Program-made: the position numbers and the translations under genes
The notes under the pieces: model-generated
Told to the model about the DNA's origin: nothing
Seen by the model: the letters and a program-made list of their open reading frames with translations, nothing else
Databases searched by the model: none
In this document: positions 40,380 to 49,444 of the stretch, piece after piece
Layout: the number at the start of each line of letters is the position of its first letter
Numbering within the stretch: position 1 is the stretch's first letter
Assembly: GCA_942493045.1 (NCBI GenBank)
Contig: OW818665.1
Location: forward strand, 3,038,001 to 3,102,000
DNA from: Teretinema sp942493045
GTDB taxonomy: Bacteria > Spirochaetota > Spirochaetia > Treponematales > Treponemataceae
Reading direction: 5' to 3'
Length of the DNA stretch: 64,000 nt

Positions 40380-41750
40380 CTAGACGCCGTTGTGGCGGAT
40401 GGCTTCGCGGTACCAGAGGGCGCTGTCCTTGAAGGTGCGCTGCTGAGTTTTAAAATCGACATGCACGATTCCGAAGCGGCGGTCATAACCGAAGGCCCAC
40501 TCAAAGTTGTCCAGTAAGGACCATACAAAATAACCTTTGAAAGGCACGCCGGCGGTAAAGAGGTCGTGGGCTTCACGTAAGTGACCCTGGATATATTCCA
40601 GCCGCTGCCGGTCATGGATCCGGGACTGACCCGTCTCATCGGTACTCAGAGTGTCGTCGAAGGCCGCGCCGTTTTCGGAAATGTACAGGTCGACGCCCGG
40701 GTAGTCCCGGGCCAGAGTGGCCAGGATATCCTTCATCGCCGGATGATACACTTCCCAGCCCATCTTGGTTTGCGGCCCGTCTCCGTTACTTACGGCGGCT
40801 TGCAGGGGCTTGGCCTGCTCGTCAAAACGCGCCAGCTGCCGGAAGTATACATTTACCGAAAGAAAATCGATCTTTTGATTGATTATCTCCATGTCTCCGG
40901 CCTCGGTTTGCGGAAAGAGACCGCTGTCGCGCAGCTTTTCGGCAACGTCGGCGGGATAGCCGCCGGCCAGCAGCGGCCGGGCAAACCAGTCGTTTCCGGA
41001 GCGGTGCACCAGTTCGGCGGCGCGCTGGTCCGCGGCGCTGTCGCTTTCCGGATACACGGGCGCCATGTTCAGGGCTATGCCAATAGGGGCGCTCAGGCCG
41101 AGGGAGCGGTACTCCCGGACGGCCAGACCATGCGAGAGTAACAGATGATGAGAAACCTGCAGGGCCGTTTTACCGGTTTTATCCACGATTCCCGGAGCGT
41201 GTTCGCCCCAGGCGTGTCCGAGATAGGCGACTACCCAGGGTTCATTATGGGTGACCCAATAAGCGACATCGGCGCCGAGAGCCTCAAAGACGATGCGGGC
41301 GTAGCGGGCAAAGTGGGCGCAGGTTTCACGGTTCAGCCAGCCGCCGGTATCCTGCAGGGCCTGGGGCAGATCCCAGTGAAATAGCGTGACCATCGGCGCG
41401 ATGCCGGCCGCGCGCAATTCGCGGACCAGGGTTTTATAAAAGTCCAGGCCGGCGGCGTTGACGGCTCCGGAACCGTCGGGAATTATTCGCGGCCAGGAGA
41501 CGCTGAAGCGGTAGGCTTGCAGGCCGAGCTCTTTCATAATCTGAATGTCTTTTTGAAAAAGGTGATAATGATCGCAGGCGGTGTCGCCGGTGTCGGCGTT
41601 CAGGATCTTACCCGCGGTGTGCGCAAAGCGGTCCCAGGTGGATTCGCCCTTGCCGTCTTCCTGCCAGGCGCCCTCTATCTGATAAGCCGCTGTGGCGGCG
41701 CCCCATAAAAAACCTTCCGGATAGGCGCGGTTTTCAAATGTAAACTGCAT
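40380..41750 (-). CDS. GH1 beta-glucosidase
   Basis: A 456-residue GH1 enzyme, complete and without a signal peptide, so cytoplasmic. Motifs: FLWGAATAAYQIEGAWQEDG at the N-terminus, acid/base in WVTHNEPWVVAYLG and nucleophile in LYISENGAAFDD. It would release glucose from imported beta-gluco-oligosaccharides, complementing the phosphorylase. ATG 41750 lies one base after the lacI-type regulator's stop, and its ribosome site is inside that gene's end, so the two are translationally coupled. Confidence 0.95.
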   Translation of the reverse strand: MQFTFENRAYPEGFLWGAATAAYQIEGAWQEDGKGESTWDRFAHTAGKILNADTGDTACDHYHLFQKDIQIMKELGLQAYRFSVSWPRIIPDGSGAVNAAGLDFYKTLVRELRAAGIAPMVTLFHWDLPQALQDTGGWLNRETCAHFARYARIVFEALGADVAYWVTHNEPWVVAYLGHAWGEHAPGIVDKTGKTALQVSHHLLLSHGLAVREYRSLGLSAPIGIALNMAPVYPESDSAADQRAAELVHRSGNDWFARPLLAGGYPADVAEKLRDSGLFPQTEAGDMEIINQKIDFLSVNVYFRQLARFDEQAKPLQAAVSNGDGPQTKMGWEVYHPAMKDILATLARDYPGVDLYISENGAAFDDTLSTDETGQSRIHDRQRLEYIQGHLREAHDLFTAGVPFKGYFVWSLLDNFEWAFGYDRRFGIVHVDFKTQQRTFKDSALWYREAIRHNGV

Positions 41751-41751
41751 G

Positions 41752-42807
41752 TTATTTCCTTTCAGCGACGGATTCTCGTTCTATGTATACCGGTAGGTAT
41801 ACTGTACGATGGTTTACCTCGGTACCCTCGATCAGGGACAACAGCAGGCCGGCGGCTTCAATTCCGAATTCGCGCAGCGGCTGGCTAAAAGTAGAGAGTG
41901 AAGGGATGATGTGCTTGGCGTATTCGGCGTTGTTGTCAAAGCCGATAATGGAGTAGTCCTTCGGACATTCCAGGCCGGCTTCATGCGCCGCCCGGATAAA
42001 GCCGAGCGCTGATGAATCGTTACTGGCAAAAACAGCCGTAAACGGAGGCAGGGAGGCCAGTGATTTTTTTACGGCTTGGTAAGTGGGCTCGGCAAAATAG
42101 TCACCGAAGATCTGGCGGTCGCTGCCGATCACGATACCATCTTCGGCCAGCCGCCCGGAAAAGCCTTGGAAGCGGTCATAGGCCGAAGGTACCTGCGGGG
42201 TACCCCAGATAAACAGAAAGTCGGTATGCCCTTTTTTCAGGAGCACGTCGGCGGCCTGATACCCGCCGTTGTAGTTGTCGACATTCAGCTGGATGATGGC
42301 CGGATTGGCGATCGGCCGGTCCATCACTACAAAGGGCTTACCCCATTGGCTGAGCAATTCCAGCAGCTGATCATCCTCGCGGGTGTTCAGGGGGAAAAAG
42401 ATGATGCCGTCGAGCGACTTCTTTTTCAGGAATAACGGTATCTGGTCGCGGTAGCTGTGAAACTGATTGTCGATATTGCGTGTAAAAAACAGGGAGGTGA
42501 AAAAACCTTTTTCGTTGAGCGTGCTTTGTATTGAATGGGTCACTTCCCAATAGAAGGGGCCGATGCTGGGTGTCAGAATGCCGATGTTGTTAAAGCGCCC
42601 GGTCTTGAGGGTTTGCGCCGAAAGGTCAACCTGATAGGAAAGCTCATCAATGGCTTTTTGAACCTTTTCGGCCGCCGCTGGGCGGACGCTTTGAGGGTCG
42701 GCCAGGTAGCGCGAGACGGTGGCTGAGGATACATCCGCCAGTCTGGCGACATCTTTTTGGGTTGGCGTGGCCGCGGATAGTGGTTTTTCGGTTCGTGGTT
42801 TACTCAT
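41752..42807 (-). CDS. LacI-family repressor of the beta-glucan locus
   Basis: A 351-residue LacI/GalR regulator. Residues ~15-65 are the helix-turn-helix and hinge (TQKDVARLADVSSATVSRYL, KAIDELSYQ), followed by a periplasmic-binding-like sugar domain (NNIGILTPSIGPFYWEVTHS, ASNDSSALGFIRAAHEAG). I start at ATG 42807 with GAGGGG upstream; a longer frame would cross its own operator and -10. The operators TGTAWACGTWTACA found here fit the half-sites of this family. It presumably releases DNA on binding a laminari-oligosaccharide or glucose derivative. First gene of a two-gene operon with GH1. Confidence 0.93.
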   Translation of the reverse strand: MSKPRTEKPLSAATPTQKDVARLADVSSATVSRYLADPQSVRPAAAEKVQKAIDELSYQVDLSAQTLKTGRFNNIGILTPSIGPFYWEVTHSIQSTLNEKGFFTSLFFTRNIDNQFHSYRDQIPLFLKKKSLDGIIFFPLNTREDDQLLELLSQWGKPFVVMDRPIANPAIIQLNVDNYNGGYQAADVLLKKGHTDFLFIWGTPQVPSAYDRFQGFSGRLAEDGIVIGSDRQIFGDYFAEPTYQAVKKSLASLPPFTAVFASNDSSALGFIRAAHEAGLECPKDYSIIGFDNNAEYAKHIIPSLSTFSQPLREFGIEAAGLLLSLIEGTEVNHRTVYLPVYIERESVAERK

Positions 42808-42839
42808 GATGACCCCTCGATGGCTACTGTTCAGTATTC

Positions 42840-42879
42840 TGGCTACGTATACAATATACGCCCTTGCTGTTTTTTTCAA
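42840..42879 (-). promoter_or_regulatory. Promoter and operator of the lacI-type/GH1 operon
   Basis: TTGAAA (42879-42874), 17 bases, TATTGT (42856-42851) on the minus strand. The operator TGGCTACGTATACA (42840-42853), 12 of 14 matches to the others, overlaps the -10, predicting autorepression. Confidence 0.72.
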
Positions 42880-42948
42880 TAGAAAGATTCAGTTTTAGTA
42901 GAAATCCCGGCAGTAAATCGGTTTAGTTGATGTAATTTTCGTAATGTA

Positions 42949-42964
42949 AAGTATTTAAATACTT
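42949..42964. repeat. 16-bp perfect palindrome
   Basis: AAGTATTTAAATACTT in the ~370-base divergent gap between the LacI-type and sugar-binding-protein genes. It differs from the LacI operators and may be a separate regulator's site. The remaining AT-rich gap shows no gene. Confidence 0.35.
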
Positions 42965-43082
42965 GTCTAATATAGATATATGTTGTATTTCTGATAATCA
43001 GGTACGGTTAGAGAATTCAGTATTGAACAGGTCGCTTTTAACACGCGGATTAATAAATCGTGAAAATACTGCGTAAATTAAG

Positions 43083-43132
43083 TGTATACGTTTACATTTT
43101 TGCTTGACAACTGAAAAAAGTGACCTTACACT
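43083..43132 (+). promoter_or_regulatory. Operator and promoter of the sugar ABC transporter operon
   Basis: TGTATACGTTTACA (43083-43096) directly precedes TTGACA (43104-43109), 17 bases, TACACT (43127-43132). The operator is just upstream of the -35 rather than at the start site, so control could be by steric hindrance or looping. Confidence 0.75.
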
Positions 43133-43177
43133 GACCTCATCCGGCAGAAGCCGGCTACATCAATTACTGGAGGAATT

Positions 43178-44461
43178 ATGAAACGTATAAGAACGGCAGC
43201 CCTGCTATTGCTGGCTGTTATGGCAGTTACTGCCATCTCTTGCTCAAAGAAAAACGAAACCGGAGCGGCGGGGGCCTACGACCCGTCAGTCGCCCAGGAA
43301 GTAACCATCGGTGCCTATGGCGATCTGGAAAAGGCCTACATCGCGGTGTTTAACAGCCCGGATTTTAAGGCTAAGTTCCCCAACCTCACGATTACCTTTC
43401 AGACTGCTGACTTCGGCGGTCACCACAATCGCCTGACCACCGTACTTGCGGCCGGTGAGCAGACCAACGATATTGAGGCTCTTGAGGTTGGTTTTATTGC
43501 TCAGTTTGTTGAAGCTGGCGGAATGACCGACCTGAATGCCGCTCCCTTCAAGGCTGCCGGCATCACCAAGGATATCGTCAAGTTCGCGATGGCTAACGCC
43601 ACCACCACCGACGGCAATCTGGTGGCCATGCCGGTGGACATTGCCCCGGCCGTGCTCTTCTATCAGGAAGCCCTGGCCCGCGAGGCCGGACTGGATATGG
43701 ATAACTTAAAAAATTGGGATGAATATATCGCGGCCATGAAAAAGCTGACCAATCCGGCCAAAGGCATTGTCGCGATTGAGCATCCTTCGGCCGTGCAGGC
43801 CATTCCGCTGAACGGCGGCAAGGGCGGTTGGCTGCGTAACGGCGCTCCGCTCGAACCCAAGGACAAATTCCTCGGCGCCCTGCAGCTGGTCCAGAAGGTT
43901 AAACTGGCCAATGTGGACGGCGACCTCGGCGCATGGTCCGGTCCCTGGTCCCAGGCCTATATGGACGGCAAGGTGGCCACCATCGTAAACGGCGCCTGGT
44001 TCGGCGGCACCCTGCGCACCTGGCTTTCTCCCGAGCCCGGAAAATGGCGGGTAGCGTACCTGCCCGGCAAGATGATGGCCAGTCTCGGTGGTACCTATCT
44101 TTCCATTCCCTCGACCGTACCTGCCGAACGCAAGGCAGCGGCTTGGGAAGTAATTAAGTACCTGGCCACCAGTCCGGTCGCCCAGCTGATTGTCTTCAAG
44201 GAAATCGACGCCTTCCCGGCCCTGACCACCGTTTATAACGACCCGGTCATGGATGAGCCGGTGGCCTTCTACGGCGGACAGAAGGTGCGCAAGATCTTCG
44301 CCGACGTCGCCCTGAATATTCCCGAGAACAAGGTTTCAGAATTTGACAACGTTATCCTGAGTATCTGGAACGGCGCGGTCAGTGACGTAATCAACGCGAC
44401 CGCCACTCCGGAAGCTGCCTACGAAACGGCTCTCGCCAAGGTCAAGGCTACAATCAACTAA
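43178..44461 (+). CDS. Sugar ABC transporter substrate-binding lipoprotein
   Basis: A 427-residue family 1 solute-binding protein. Lipoprotein signal MKRIRTAALLLLAVMAVTAISC with Cys22; the mature part shows the MalE-like layout (QEVTIGAYGDLEKAYIAVF, EALEVGFIAQFVEAGGMTDL, MPVDIAPAVLFYQEALAREA, KVATIVNGAWFGGTLRTW). Location in the LacI-controlled glucan locus suggests laminari-oligosaccharides or other beta-gluco-oligosaccharides as ligand (inference). GGAGG upstream; a hairpin separates it from the permease genes, probably to keep the binding protein in excess. Confidence 0.92.
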   Translation: MKRIRTAALLLLAVMAVTAISCSKKNETGAAGAYDPSVAQEVTIGAYGDLEKAYIAVFNSPDFKAKFPNLTITFQTADFGGHHNRLTTVLAAGEQTNDIEALEVGFIAQFVEAGGMTDLNAAPFKAAGITKDIVKFAMANATTTDGNLVAMPVDIAPAVLFYQEALAREAGLDMDNLKNWDEYIAAMKKLTNPAKGIVAIEHPSAVQAIPLNGGKGGWLRNGAPLEPKDKFLGALQLVQKVKLANVDGDLGAWSGPWSQAYMDGKVATIVNGAWFGGTLRTWLSPEPGKWRVAYLPGKMMASLGGTYLSIPSTVPAERKAAAWEVIKYLATSPVAQLIVFKEIDAFPALTTVYNDPVMDEPVAFYGGQKVRKIFADVALNIPENKVSEFDNVILSIWNGAVSDVINATATPEAAYETALAKVKATIN

Positions 44462-44470
44462 TCGCCGAAG

Positions 44471-44498
44471 GCGAAAGGTGTTCTGACCTTTCGCTTTT
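44471..44498 (+). terminator. Attenuating hairpin after the binding-protein gene
   Basis: GCGAAAGGT and ACCTTTCGC form a perfect 9-bp stem with a six-base loop, followed by TTTT. Partial termination here would lower permease expression relative to the binding protein. Confidence 0.65.
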
Positions 44499-44582
44499 CG
44501 CGGGATAGCCGGGTTTCGGGTCAAGGTCTTGCGGACTTGGTATCCGTGATCCGGCAGGCAAAAAAAAACCGGGAGGACAAAC

Positions 44583-45413
44583 GTGAAACGGGGTGTTCAA
44601 CTTCATGATATTTTACTCTATTCAATTTTAGGTTCTATGACGCTTGTTTTCGCTTATCCTTTTTACAGTGTCTTCATATTGGCTACTTGGCCGGGAAATC
44701 AGGTTTTGAGTTTCCCGCCGCGTTTCTTTTTCGGCAACGGACTGCTGGAAAATTTTCAGCAGCTGGCCTCACGCATTCCCTTCCTGCTTAACTTTTACAA
44801 CAGCGCCGGTATAGCGCTGCTTTCCACCTTAAGCGTGCTTTTTTTCTGCACCATGGCCGGTTTCGCCTTCGCCAAATATCAGTTTCGCTTCAAAGAACAG
44901 CTGTATATGTTCGTCATCGCCACCATGGCGATTCCCGGATTCTTAAATATCATCCCGTTTTATAAAATGATGGTGCGGTTCGGATGGATCAATTCCTGGC
45001 TGCCGTTGATCGTGCCGGGCATGGCCGGGGCCTTTGGTATTTTTTTGATGACCCAGTTTTTGGAAAATTCCCTGCCGAGCGAAATACTGGAGGCAGCCCG
45101 CATAGACGGCCTGAACGATTTCGGACTTTTAATGCGGATGGTTTTTCCGCTGGCTAAACCGGCCCTGTCGGTTTTGGGAATCGTGACCTTTGTCGGCTCC
45201 TGGAATAATTTTACCGGACCGTTAATCCTGCTGCCGCGCATAAACTCAACGACCCTGCCGGTCGCGCTCAGTCTTTTGAACAGCCGGGTAGATAATAACA
45301 TGGGCGCGCTGATGCTTGGCAACGCGCTGACGCTGCTGCCCCTGATGATCATGTTTATGTTCTTTTCCAAACAGATAATCGCCGGTCTTACTTCCGGCGC
45401 GGTAAAGGGGTGA
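44583..45413 (+). CDS. Sugar ABC transporter permease, MalG type
   Basis: A 276-residue permease with six helices and the EAA loop EAARIDGLNDFGLLMRMVFP before the last two helices. It starts with GTG 44583 after GGGAGGAC. The short N-terminus is like MalG/LacG rather than MalF. Partner permease follows after four bases. No ATP-binding subunit is encoded in the locus, so a shared MsmX/UgpC-type ATPase elsewhere is required. Order MalG-type before MalF-type is the reverse of the usual arrangement. Confidence 0.92.
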   Translation: MKRGVQLHDILLYSILGSMTLVFAYPFYSVFILATWPGNQVLSFPPRFFFGNGLLENFQQLASRIPFLLNFYNSAGIALLSTLSVLFFCTMAGFAFAKYQFRFKEQLYMFVIATMAIPGFLNIIPFYKMMVRFGWINSWLPLIVPGMAGAFGIFLMTQFLENSLPSEILEAARIDGLNDFGLLMRMVFPLAKPALSVLGIVTFVGSWNNFTGPLILLPRINSTTLPVALSLLNSRVDNNMGALMLGNALTLLPLMIMFMFFSKQIIAGLTSGAVKG

Positions 45414-45417
45414 GGCC

Positions 45418-46323
45418 ATGAAAACAGCTGCGCGTACGCCGATCAAATGGGCGCCCTATCTCTTTATCAGTCCTTTTTTCGTGCTCTTTTGCATCTTCGG
45501 TATTTATCCGATCGGCTATTCAATCGTGACTTCTTTTTTTGACTGGAAGTTGATCGGATCCTCTACTCCGAAATTTATCGGTCTTGGAAACTATGTAAAT
45601 GTATTAACGGTCGACCCCTATTTTTGGCGGGCCCTGTTCAATACGGTGGTGTTGCTGCTGACCGGCTCTCTGCTTCAGCATTTTTTCGCGGTTCCCTTGG
45701 CGGTGCTGATCAACAGCAAGCGGGTCAAGAATAAAGAGCTGTTCAAGACCGCTTTCTTTCTACCGTATATAACGAGCACTGTATCGGTAGTCATCATCTT
45801 CGGAATTTTGTTCGATACCAATTACGGAGTCGTGAACTGGCTGATCAGTAAAGTCAGCGACCGCGAAAAGATCCGCTGGATGCAGGAGTCCTTCGGAATC
45901 AAGGTGATTCTGTCCTTTATCCTGAACTGGAAATTCATCGGATGGAACATGGTGATTTATCTGGCGGGCCTGCAGGCGATTCCGGGAGAACTGTATGAAT
46001 CCGCGGAGATCGACGGAGCCACGAAGGTTCGGCAGTTTTTTTCTATTACACTGCCGCAGCTTTTACCGATTATCTTTTTCGCGCTGGCGCTTTCGATTAT
46101 CGGCGGTATGCAGATCTTCGAGGAGCCGTTCATTCTGACCGGCGGCTATGAGAACTTGGGCGGCGCCCAGAACTCCGGTTTGACCGCGGCCTACTATCTG
46201 ATGTTTACGGCCTTCAAGGCTTACCGTCTGGGAAAGGGCAGCGCCATTGCCTGGCTAATGTTCCTGGTAATTATCATGCTGAACGGAATTAACCGGAAGG
46301 TAACAAACCGTTTGCAGAACTAA
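45418..46323 (+). CDS. Sugar ABC transporter permease, MalF type
   Basis: A 301-residue inner-membrane permease: APYLFISPFFVLFCIFGIYP opening helix, FFDWKLIG, six helices, and the EAA loop ESAEIDGATKVRQFFSITLP. The segment FILTGGYENLGGAQNSGLTA is typical of UgpA/MsmF-like members. It pairs with the MalG-type protein to import the oligosaccharide delivered by the upstream binding protein. GTGAGGCC lies just before ATG 45418. Terminator follows. Confidence 0.92.
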   Translation: MKTAARTPIKWAPYLFISPFFVLFCIFGIYPIGYSIVTSFFDWKLIGSSTPKFIGLGNYVNVLTVDPYFWRALFNTVVLLLTGSLLQHFFAVPLAVLINSKRVKNKELFKTAFFLPYITSTVSVVIIFGILFDTNYGVVNWLISKVSDREKIRWMQESFGIKVILSFILNWKFIGWNMVIYLAGLQAIPGELYESAEIDGATKVRQFFSITLPQLLPIIFFALALSIIGGMQIFEEPFILTGGYENLGGAQNSGLTAAYYLMFTAFKAYRLGKGSAIAWLMFLVIIMLNGINRKVTNRLQN

Positions 46324-46334
46324 AACACTGTCCG

Positions 46335-46372
46335 GCCGAAGGTTGCCCTCCAGAACCTTCGGCTTTTTTTTT
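46335..46372 (+). terminator. Rho-independent terminator of the ABC operon
   Basis: GCCGAAGGTT and AACCTTCGGC form a perfect 10-bp stem with a nine-base loop, followed by nine T residues. It stands between the convergent permease and chemoreceptor genes. Confidence 0.93.
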
Positions 46373-46412
46373 ACGGTCGGCCGGGATGGATTCCTGCTTC
46401 ACTGCCGAAGCG

Positions 46413-48470
46413 CTAGATCTTGAATCCCTCAACTTCCGCGGTCAGCGATCTGACTGCGTCAAGGTTGCTGTTCATCTCTTTGCGGGCAGTCGTGAATGAT
46501 GACTCCAGTTTACGGATGCCCTCGGCGCGGGATTTCGAGTCGCCGGCCAGCAATTCAAATTTTTCAATCGTATCGTTTATGGCATTGGTCATTTGCGCCG
46601 TCTCGCGGGTCTGCTCCACGGTCTGCTTGCGGATGGCCATCGAGGCCTCGAGTACCTGGCCAAGGTTTTGCGCGACGGAACGGGTTCCAGCCGACTGTTC
46701 CTGCATCGCTCCGGCGATCTCGCTCGAGATCGCGGCGGCCTGCCGGATGCCTTCAATGAGAGCGCTCAGGGCCATTTCGCTGGCGCCGGATTTTTCCACG
46801 CCGTGTTTCACCTTCACTTCCATCGTTTTCAGTATTTCTTTGATGGTCTTAGTCTGAACCGTTGCGGTAGTGGCCAGGTTCCGCACCTCGTCGGCTACCA
46901 CCGCGAAGCCGAGACCGCGATCCCCGGCATGGGCGGCTTCAATCGCGGCATTCATGGCCAGCAAATTGATATCAGCCGCGATCTTGTCGAGGGACTTGAT
47001 TACTTTAAGTACACTTGCCGCCGACTTGTCGATCTCCTGAATCGCCTGCGAAGACTCCCGCGCTGTTTTTCCGCCGTCCTCGGCCTGAGCGCGCAGCTTT
47101 TCGGTAAGAGTGCCCGAACGGCTGGTCATTGATTCCACTGAATGGATGTTGGAGGCCATTTCTTCCATGGCTGTCGAGGTTTCCGCCGCGAACCGGTTTT
47201 GTGTTTCCGCCGCGGCTTCCACGCCTGTCACTCCCTGACGGAAGGACTCCAATATCGCTTTAAGCTTTTTGGATTCGGCTACCTGCTTCTCGATTTTTGT
47301 TCCCATCTTCAGGACGTCATGTCCGGTCTGTTTCGAAAGAGCTTCCGATTCGGAAAGAACCCTGTTGATGTCGACGGCTCCTTGCTGTGTTTCTTCGGCT
47401 GCCGCCGAGATCCGGCTCACGACCGCGTGAAATTGATCAAGCATGCGGTTGATCAGTTCGGTAAGCTCACCCAGCTCGTCCATACTGAGCAGGTTAAGCC
47501 GGTTTCGCAGATCCTTTCCGCCGGTCAGCACCTCGCGGATTTTATTCTTTAGGATGTCGAGCTGGTGACGCATGCCCCGCGACGCGATCGCCTGCACCGC
47601 GAGTGCCATAGTAAAGATGAAAAAGAAACATAAGAAAAAAACGTTACGCTGTAATTCTTCGGCGCTGATCGAGCGTTCCCAGGGCAGAGGCAGGGAGTTG
47701 ATATTGATGCCGGACCGTCCGGAGAAATAAGGCAGCCGTTCGGCCATCAGGGAGCGATAGGCTTCCGCGAGCCCGCTTTCTTCGATCTCTCCCGCGGCAA
47801 GCATCCTCAGGGTATCAGTTTCTACGGAACGTGCGGTTACGGTATCCCCGATGTTAAACTGCATAAAAAACAGGGCGTAAAAAACCAGCTGTCCGGTAAG
47901 GATCATTTGCCGGGTGGTGCTGCGCTTTTCTTTTTTCCGGCTGCCGATCTCGCGGAAACCGAGCATGTCGCGCAGCGGGGCCAGAGCGCGGTTGTTAAGC
48001 TCTGTCTGCGCCGCGGCGTAAACCGAACCGCCGGCCAGATTCGAGAACAGGACGATCAGTCCAGAAGGCGCGATCAATCCTGAAAAGCGTCCGGACAGGA
48101 TCATCAATAGTACATAACCGGCGGCAAAACCGGTCAGGTTGATCGCGAGAATGATGCCTGAGAACGATAGTATACGGATGCGCGTTTTTTCAGCTTCCTG
48201 CGGGGTAACGCCCTTTCCGGATTCGACGCGCTGCTGTACCCGCTGGAGCGGAAGCGCCAACAGGTAGACGATACCGCCGAATAGTATTGAAGGCAAAAGT
48301 ACATACACTCCAACGAAACTGCCGACGGTCGCCGGCAGTTTTGACAGATCGGCAATACCGAGTATCAGATTGTCGCGGAAAAAGGTCATTGTCTGCATCA
48401 GCAGATAGACGGTATTGATCATGACTATGGAATTGAGGGTAATTCGCAGTGCCAGGTGCTTGGTTTTCAT
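46413..48470 (-). CDS. Methyl-accepting chemotaxis protein with multi-helix membrane sensor
   Basis: A 685-residue chemoreceptor. The N-terminal ~330 residues have about six membrane helices and only one modest outside loop (near residues 235-290), unlike classic two-helix MCPs. A HAMP-like region (KNKIREVLTGGKDLRNRLNL) leads to a long coiled coil with the signalling tip EAAHAGDRGLGFAVVADEVR. Start is ATG 48470; there is no Shine-Dalgarno, but TATACT (48482-48477, minus) ends six bases before it with TTTCAA 17 bases upstream, predicting a leaderless mRNA. It is also 95 bases downstream of the GH16 gene on the same strand, so it may partly share that operator-controlled transcript. Confidence 0.9.
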   Translation of the reverse strand: MKTKHLALRITLNSIVMINTVYLLMQTMTFFRDNLILGIADLSKLPATVGSFVGVYVLLPSILFGGIVYLLALPLQRVQQRVESGKGVTPQEAEKTRIRILSFSGIILAINLTGFAAGYVLLMILSGRFSGLIAPSGLIVLFSNLAGGSVYAAAQTELNNRALAPLRDMLGFREIGSRKKEKRSTTRQMILTGQLVFYALFFMQFNIGDTVTARSVETDTLRMLAAGEIEESGLAEAYRSLMAERLPYFSGRSGININSLPLPWERSISAEELQRNVFFLCFFFIFTMALAVQAIASRGMRHQLDILKNKIREVLTGGKDLRNRLNLLSMDELGELTELINRMLDQFHAVVSRISAAAEETQQGAVDINRVLSESEALSKQTGHDVLKMGTKIEKQVAESKKLKAILESFRQGVTGVEAAAETQNRFAAETSTAMEEMASNIHSVESMTSRSGTLTEKLRAQAEDGGKTARESSQAIQEIDKSAASVLKVIKSLDKIAADINLLAMNAAIEAAHAGDRGLGFAVVADEVRNLATTATVQTKTIKEILKTMEVKVKHGVEKSGASEMALSALIEGIRQAAAISSEIAGAMQEQSAGTRSVAQNLGQVLEASMAIRKQTVEQTRETAQMTNAINDTIEKFELLAGDSKSRAEGIRKLESSFTTARKEMNSNLDAVRSLTAEVEGFKI

Positions 48471-48565
48471 TCCATCAGTATATTCCGTTTTTTCCAAAAT
48501 TGAAAGGATCAGCCGGATGGCCTGAAACAACCTGTCAACCGGCAAGCAGCGCTTTCCGCGTTCTG

Positions 48566-49444
48566 TCAGTTGCTCAGGCGGTACACCCTTACCCAGTCTA
48601 CTTCCATCCGCCAGGGCAGGCTGTCGTTGTCGATGCCCTGGCGTCCGCCCCAGTCTCCGCCGCAGGCGATATTGAGTATCAAATAGAAGGGTTTGTCGAA
48701 GGGCCAGGACTGCCAGCCGCTATGGTCGTTTTCGTAGCTGAAGGTGGTCTCGCCGTCGACGTAGCATCTGATTAAATCCGGTGTCCACTCCATGCCGTAC
48801 ACATGGAATTCCTCGGAGGCGTCAGCGATTCCTCGGGTGCCGGTTTTATGCGTGCCGGCCTTGTGGTTAAAGGCTGCGGTATGCACCGTAAAGTGTACGT
48901 TACCCTGATCGTAGCCGACATGTTCCATAATGTCGATCTCGCCGGAATCCGGCCAGCCGACTCCATAGCCCCGCGCGTCTTCCGGCAGCATCCAGATAGC
49001 AGGCCAGCTGCCGACGCCCCGGGGCAGTTTGGCGCGTACCTCGACTCGGCCGTAGAGCATCGGCCGTCGCTGAAAGGTTTGCAGTTTGGCGCTGGTGTAG
49101 GGCCATCCCGCCTTTCGTTCGCGATGGGCCTCGAGTATCAGCAGGCCGCCCTCGACGCGGGCGTTTTTTTCGGCGTTGGTGTAGTACTGCATTTCATTGT
49201 TGCCGTAACCGCCGCCGCCGACAGCATACCGCCATATCGTCTTATCGAGGGTGCCCCTGTTAAAGTCGTCGGACCAGTCCAGCTCGTAACCCGCGTAACT
49301 GGCCGGCTTCTCGGTTTGGCAGCCGGTCAAGCAGCTCAGTACGGCGCAGCCGGCGATCAGTATAATGACGTCGAAAAGCTTGGGTTTTCGCGCACCGCTG
49401 TTGCCCTTTGAGAAGTTTATGATTGATTTTGTAGACGTATACAT
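48566..49444 (-). CDS. GH16 beta-glucanase lipoprotein (laminarinase-like)
   Basis: A 292-residue GH16 enzyme without accessory domains. Lipobox SCLTGC. The catalytic domain has YELDWSDDFNRGTLDKTIW, GYGNNEMQYYTNAEKNARVE, the active site SGEIDIMEHVGYD and the final PWRMEVDWVRVYRL, as in laminarinase-type GH16 proteins. Start: ATG 49444 is six bases after TATAGT (49456-49451), with TTGCCA 18 bases upstream, and there is no ribosome site, so the mRNA is predicted leaderless; longer frames would overlap the promoter. A LacI-type operator starts at the second codon position. Confidence 0.9.
   Translation of the reverse strand: MYTSTKSIINFSKGNSGARKPKLFDVIILIAGCAVLSCLTGCQTEKPASYAGYELDWSDDFNRGTLDKTIWRYAVGGGGYGNNEMQYYTNAEKNARVEGGLLILEAHRERKAGWPYTSAKLQTFQRRPMLYGRVEVRAKLPRGVGSWPAIWMLPEDARGYGVGWPDSGEIDIMEHVGYDQGNVHFTVHTAAFNHKAGTHKTGTRGIADASEEFHVYGMEWTPDLIRCYVDGETTFSYENDHSGWQSWPFDKPFYLILNIACGGDWGGRQGIDNDSLPWRMEVDWVRVYRLSN

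Noticed and set aside
42808..42879. Longer N-terminus for the LacI-type regulator
   Set aside because: It would cover its own -10 and operator; ATG 42807 has GAGGGG upstream.
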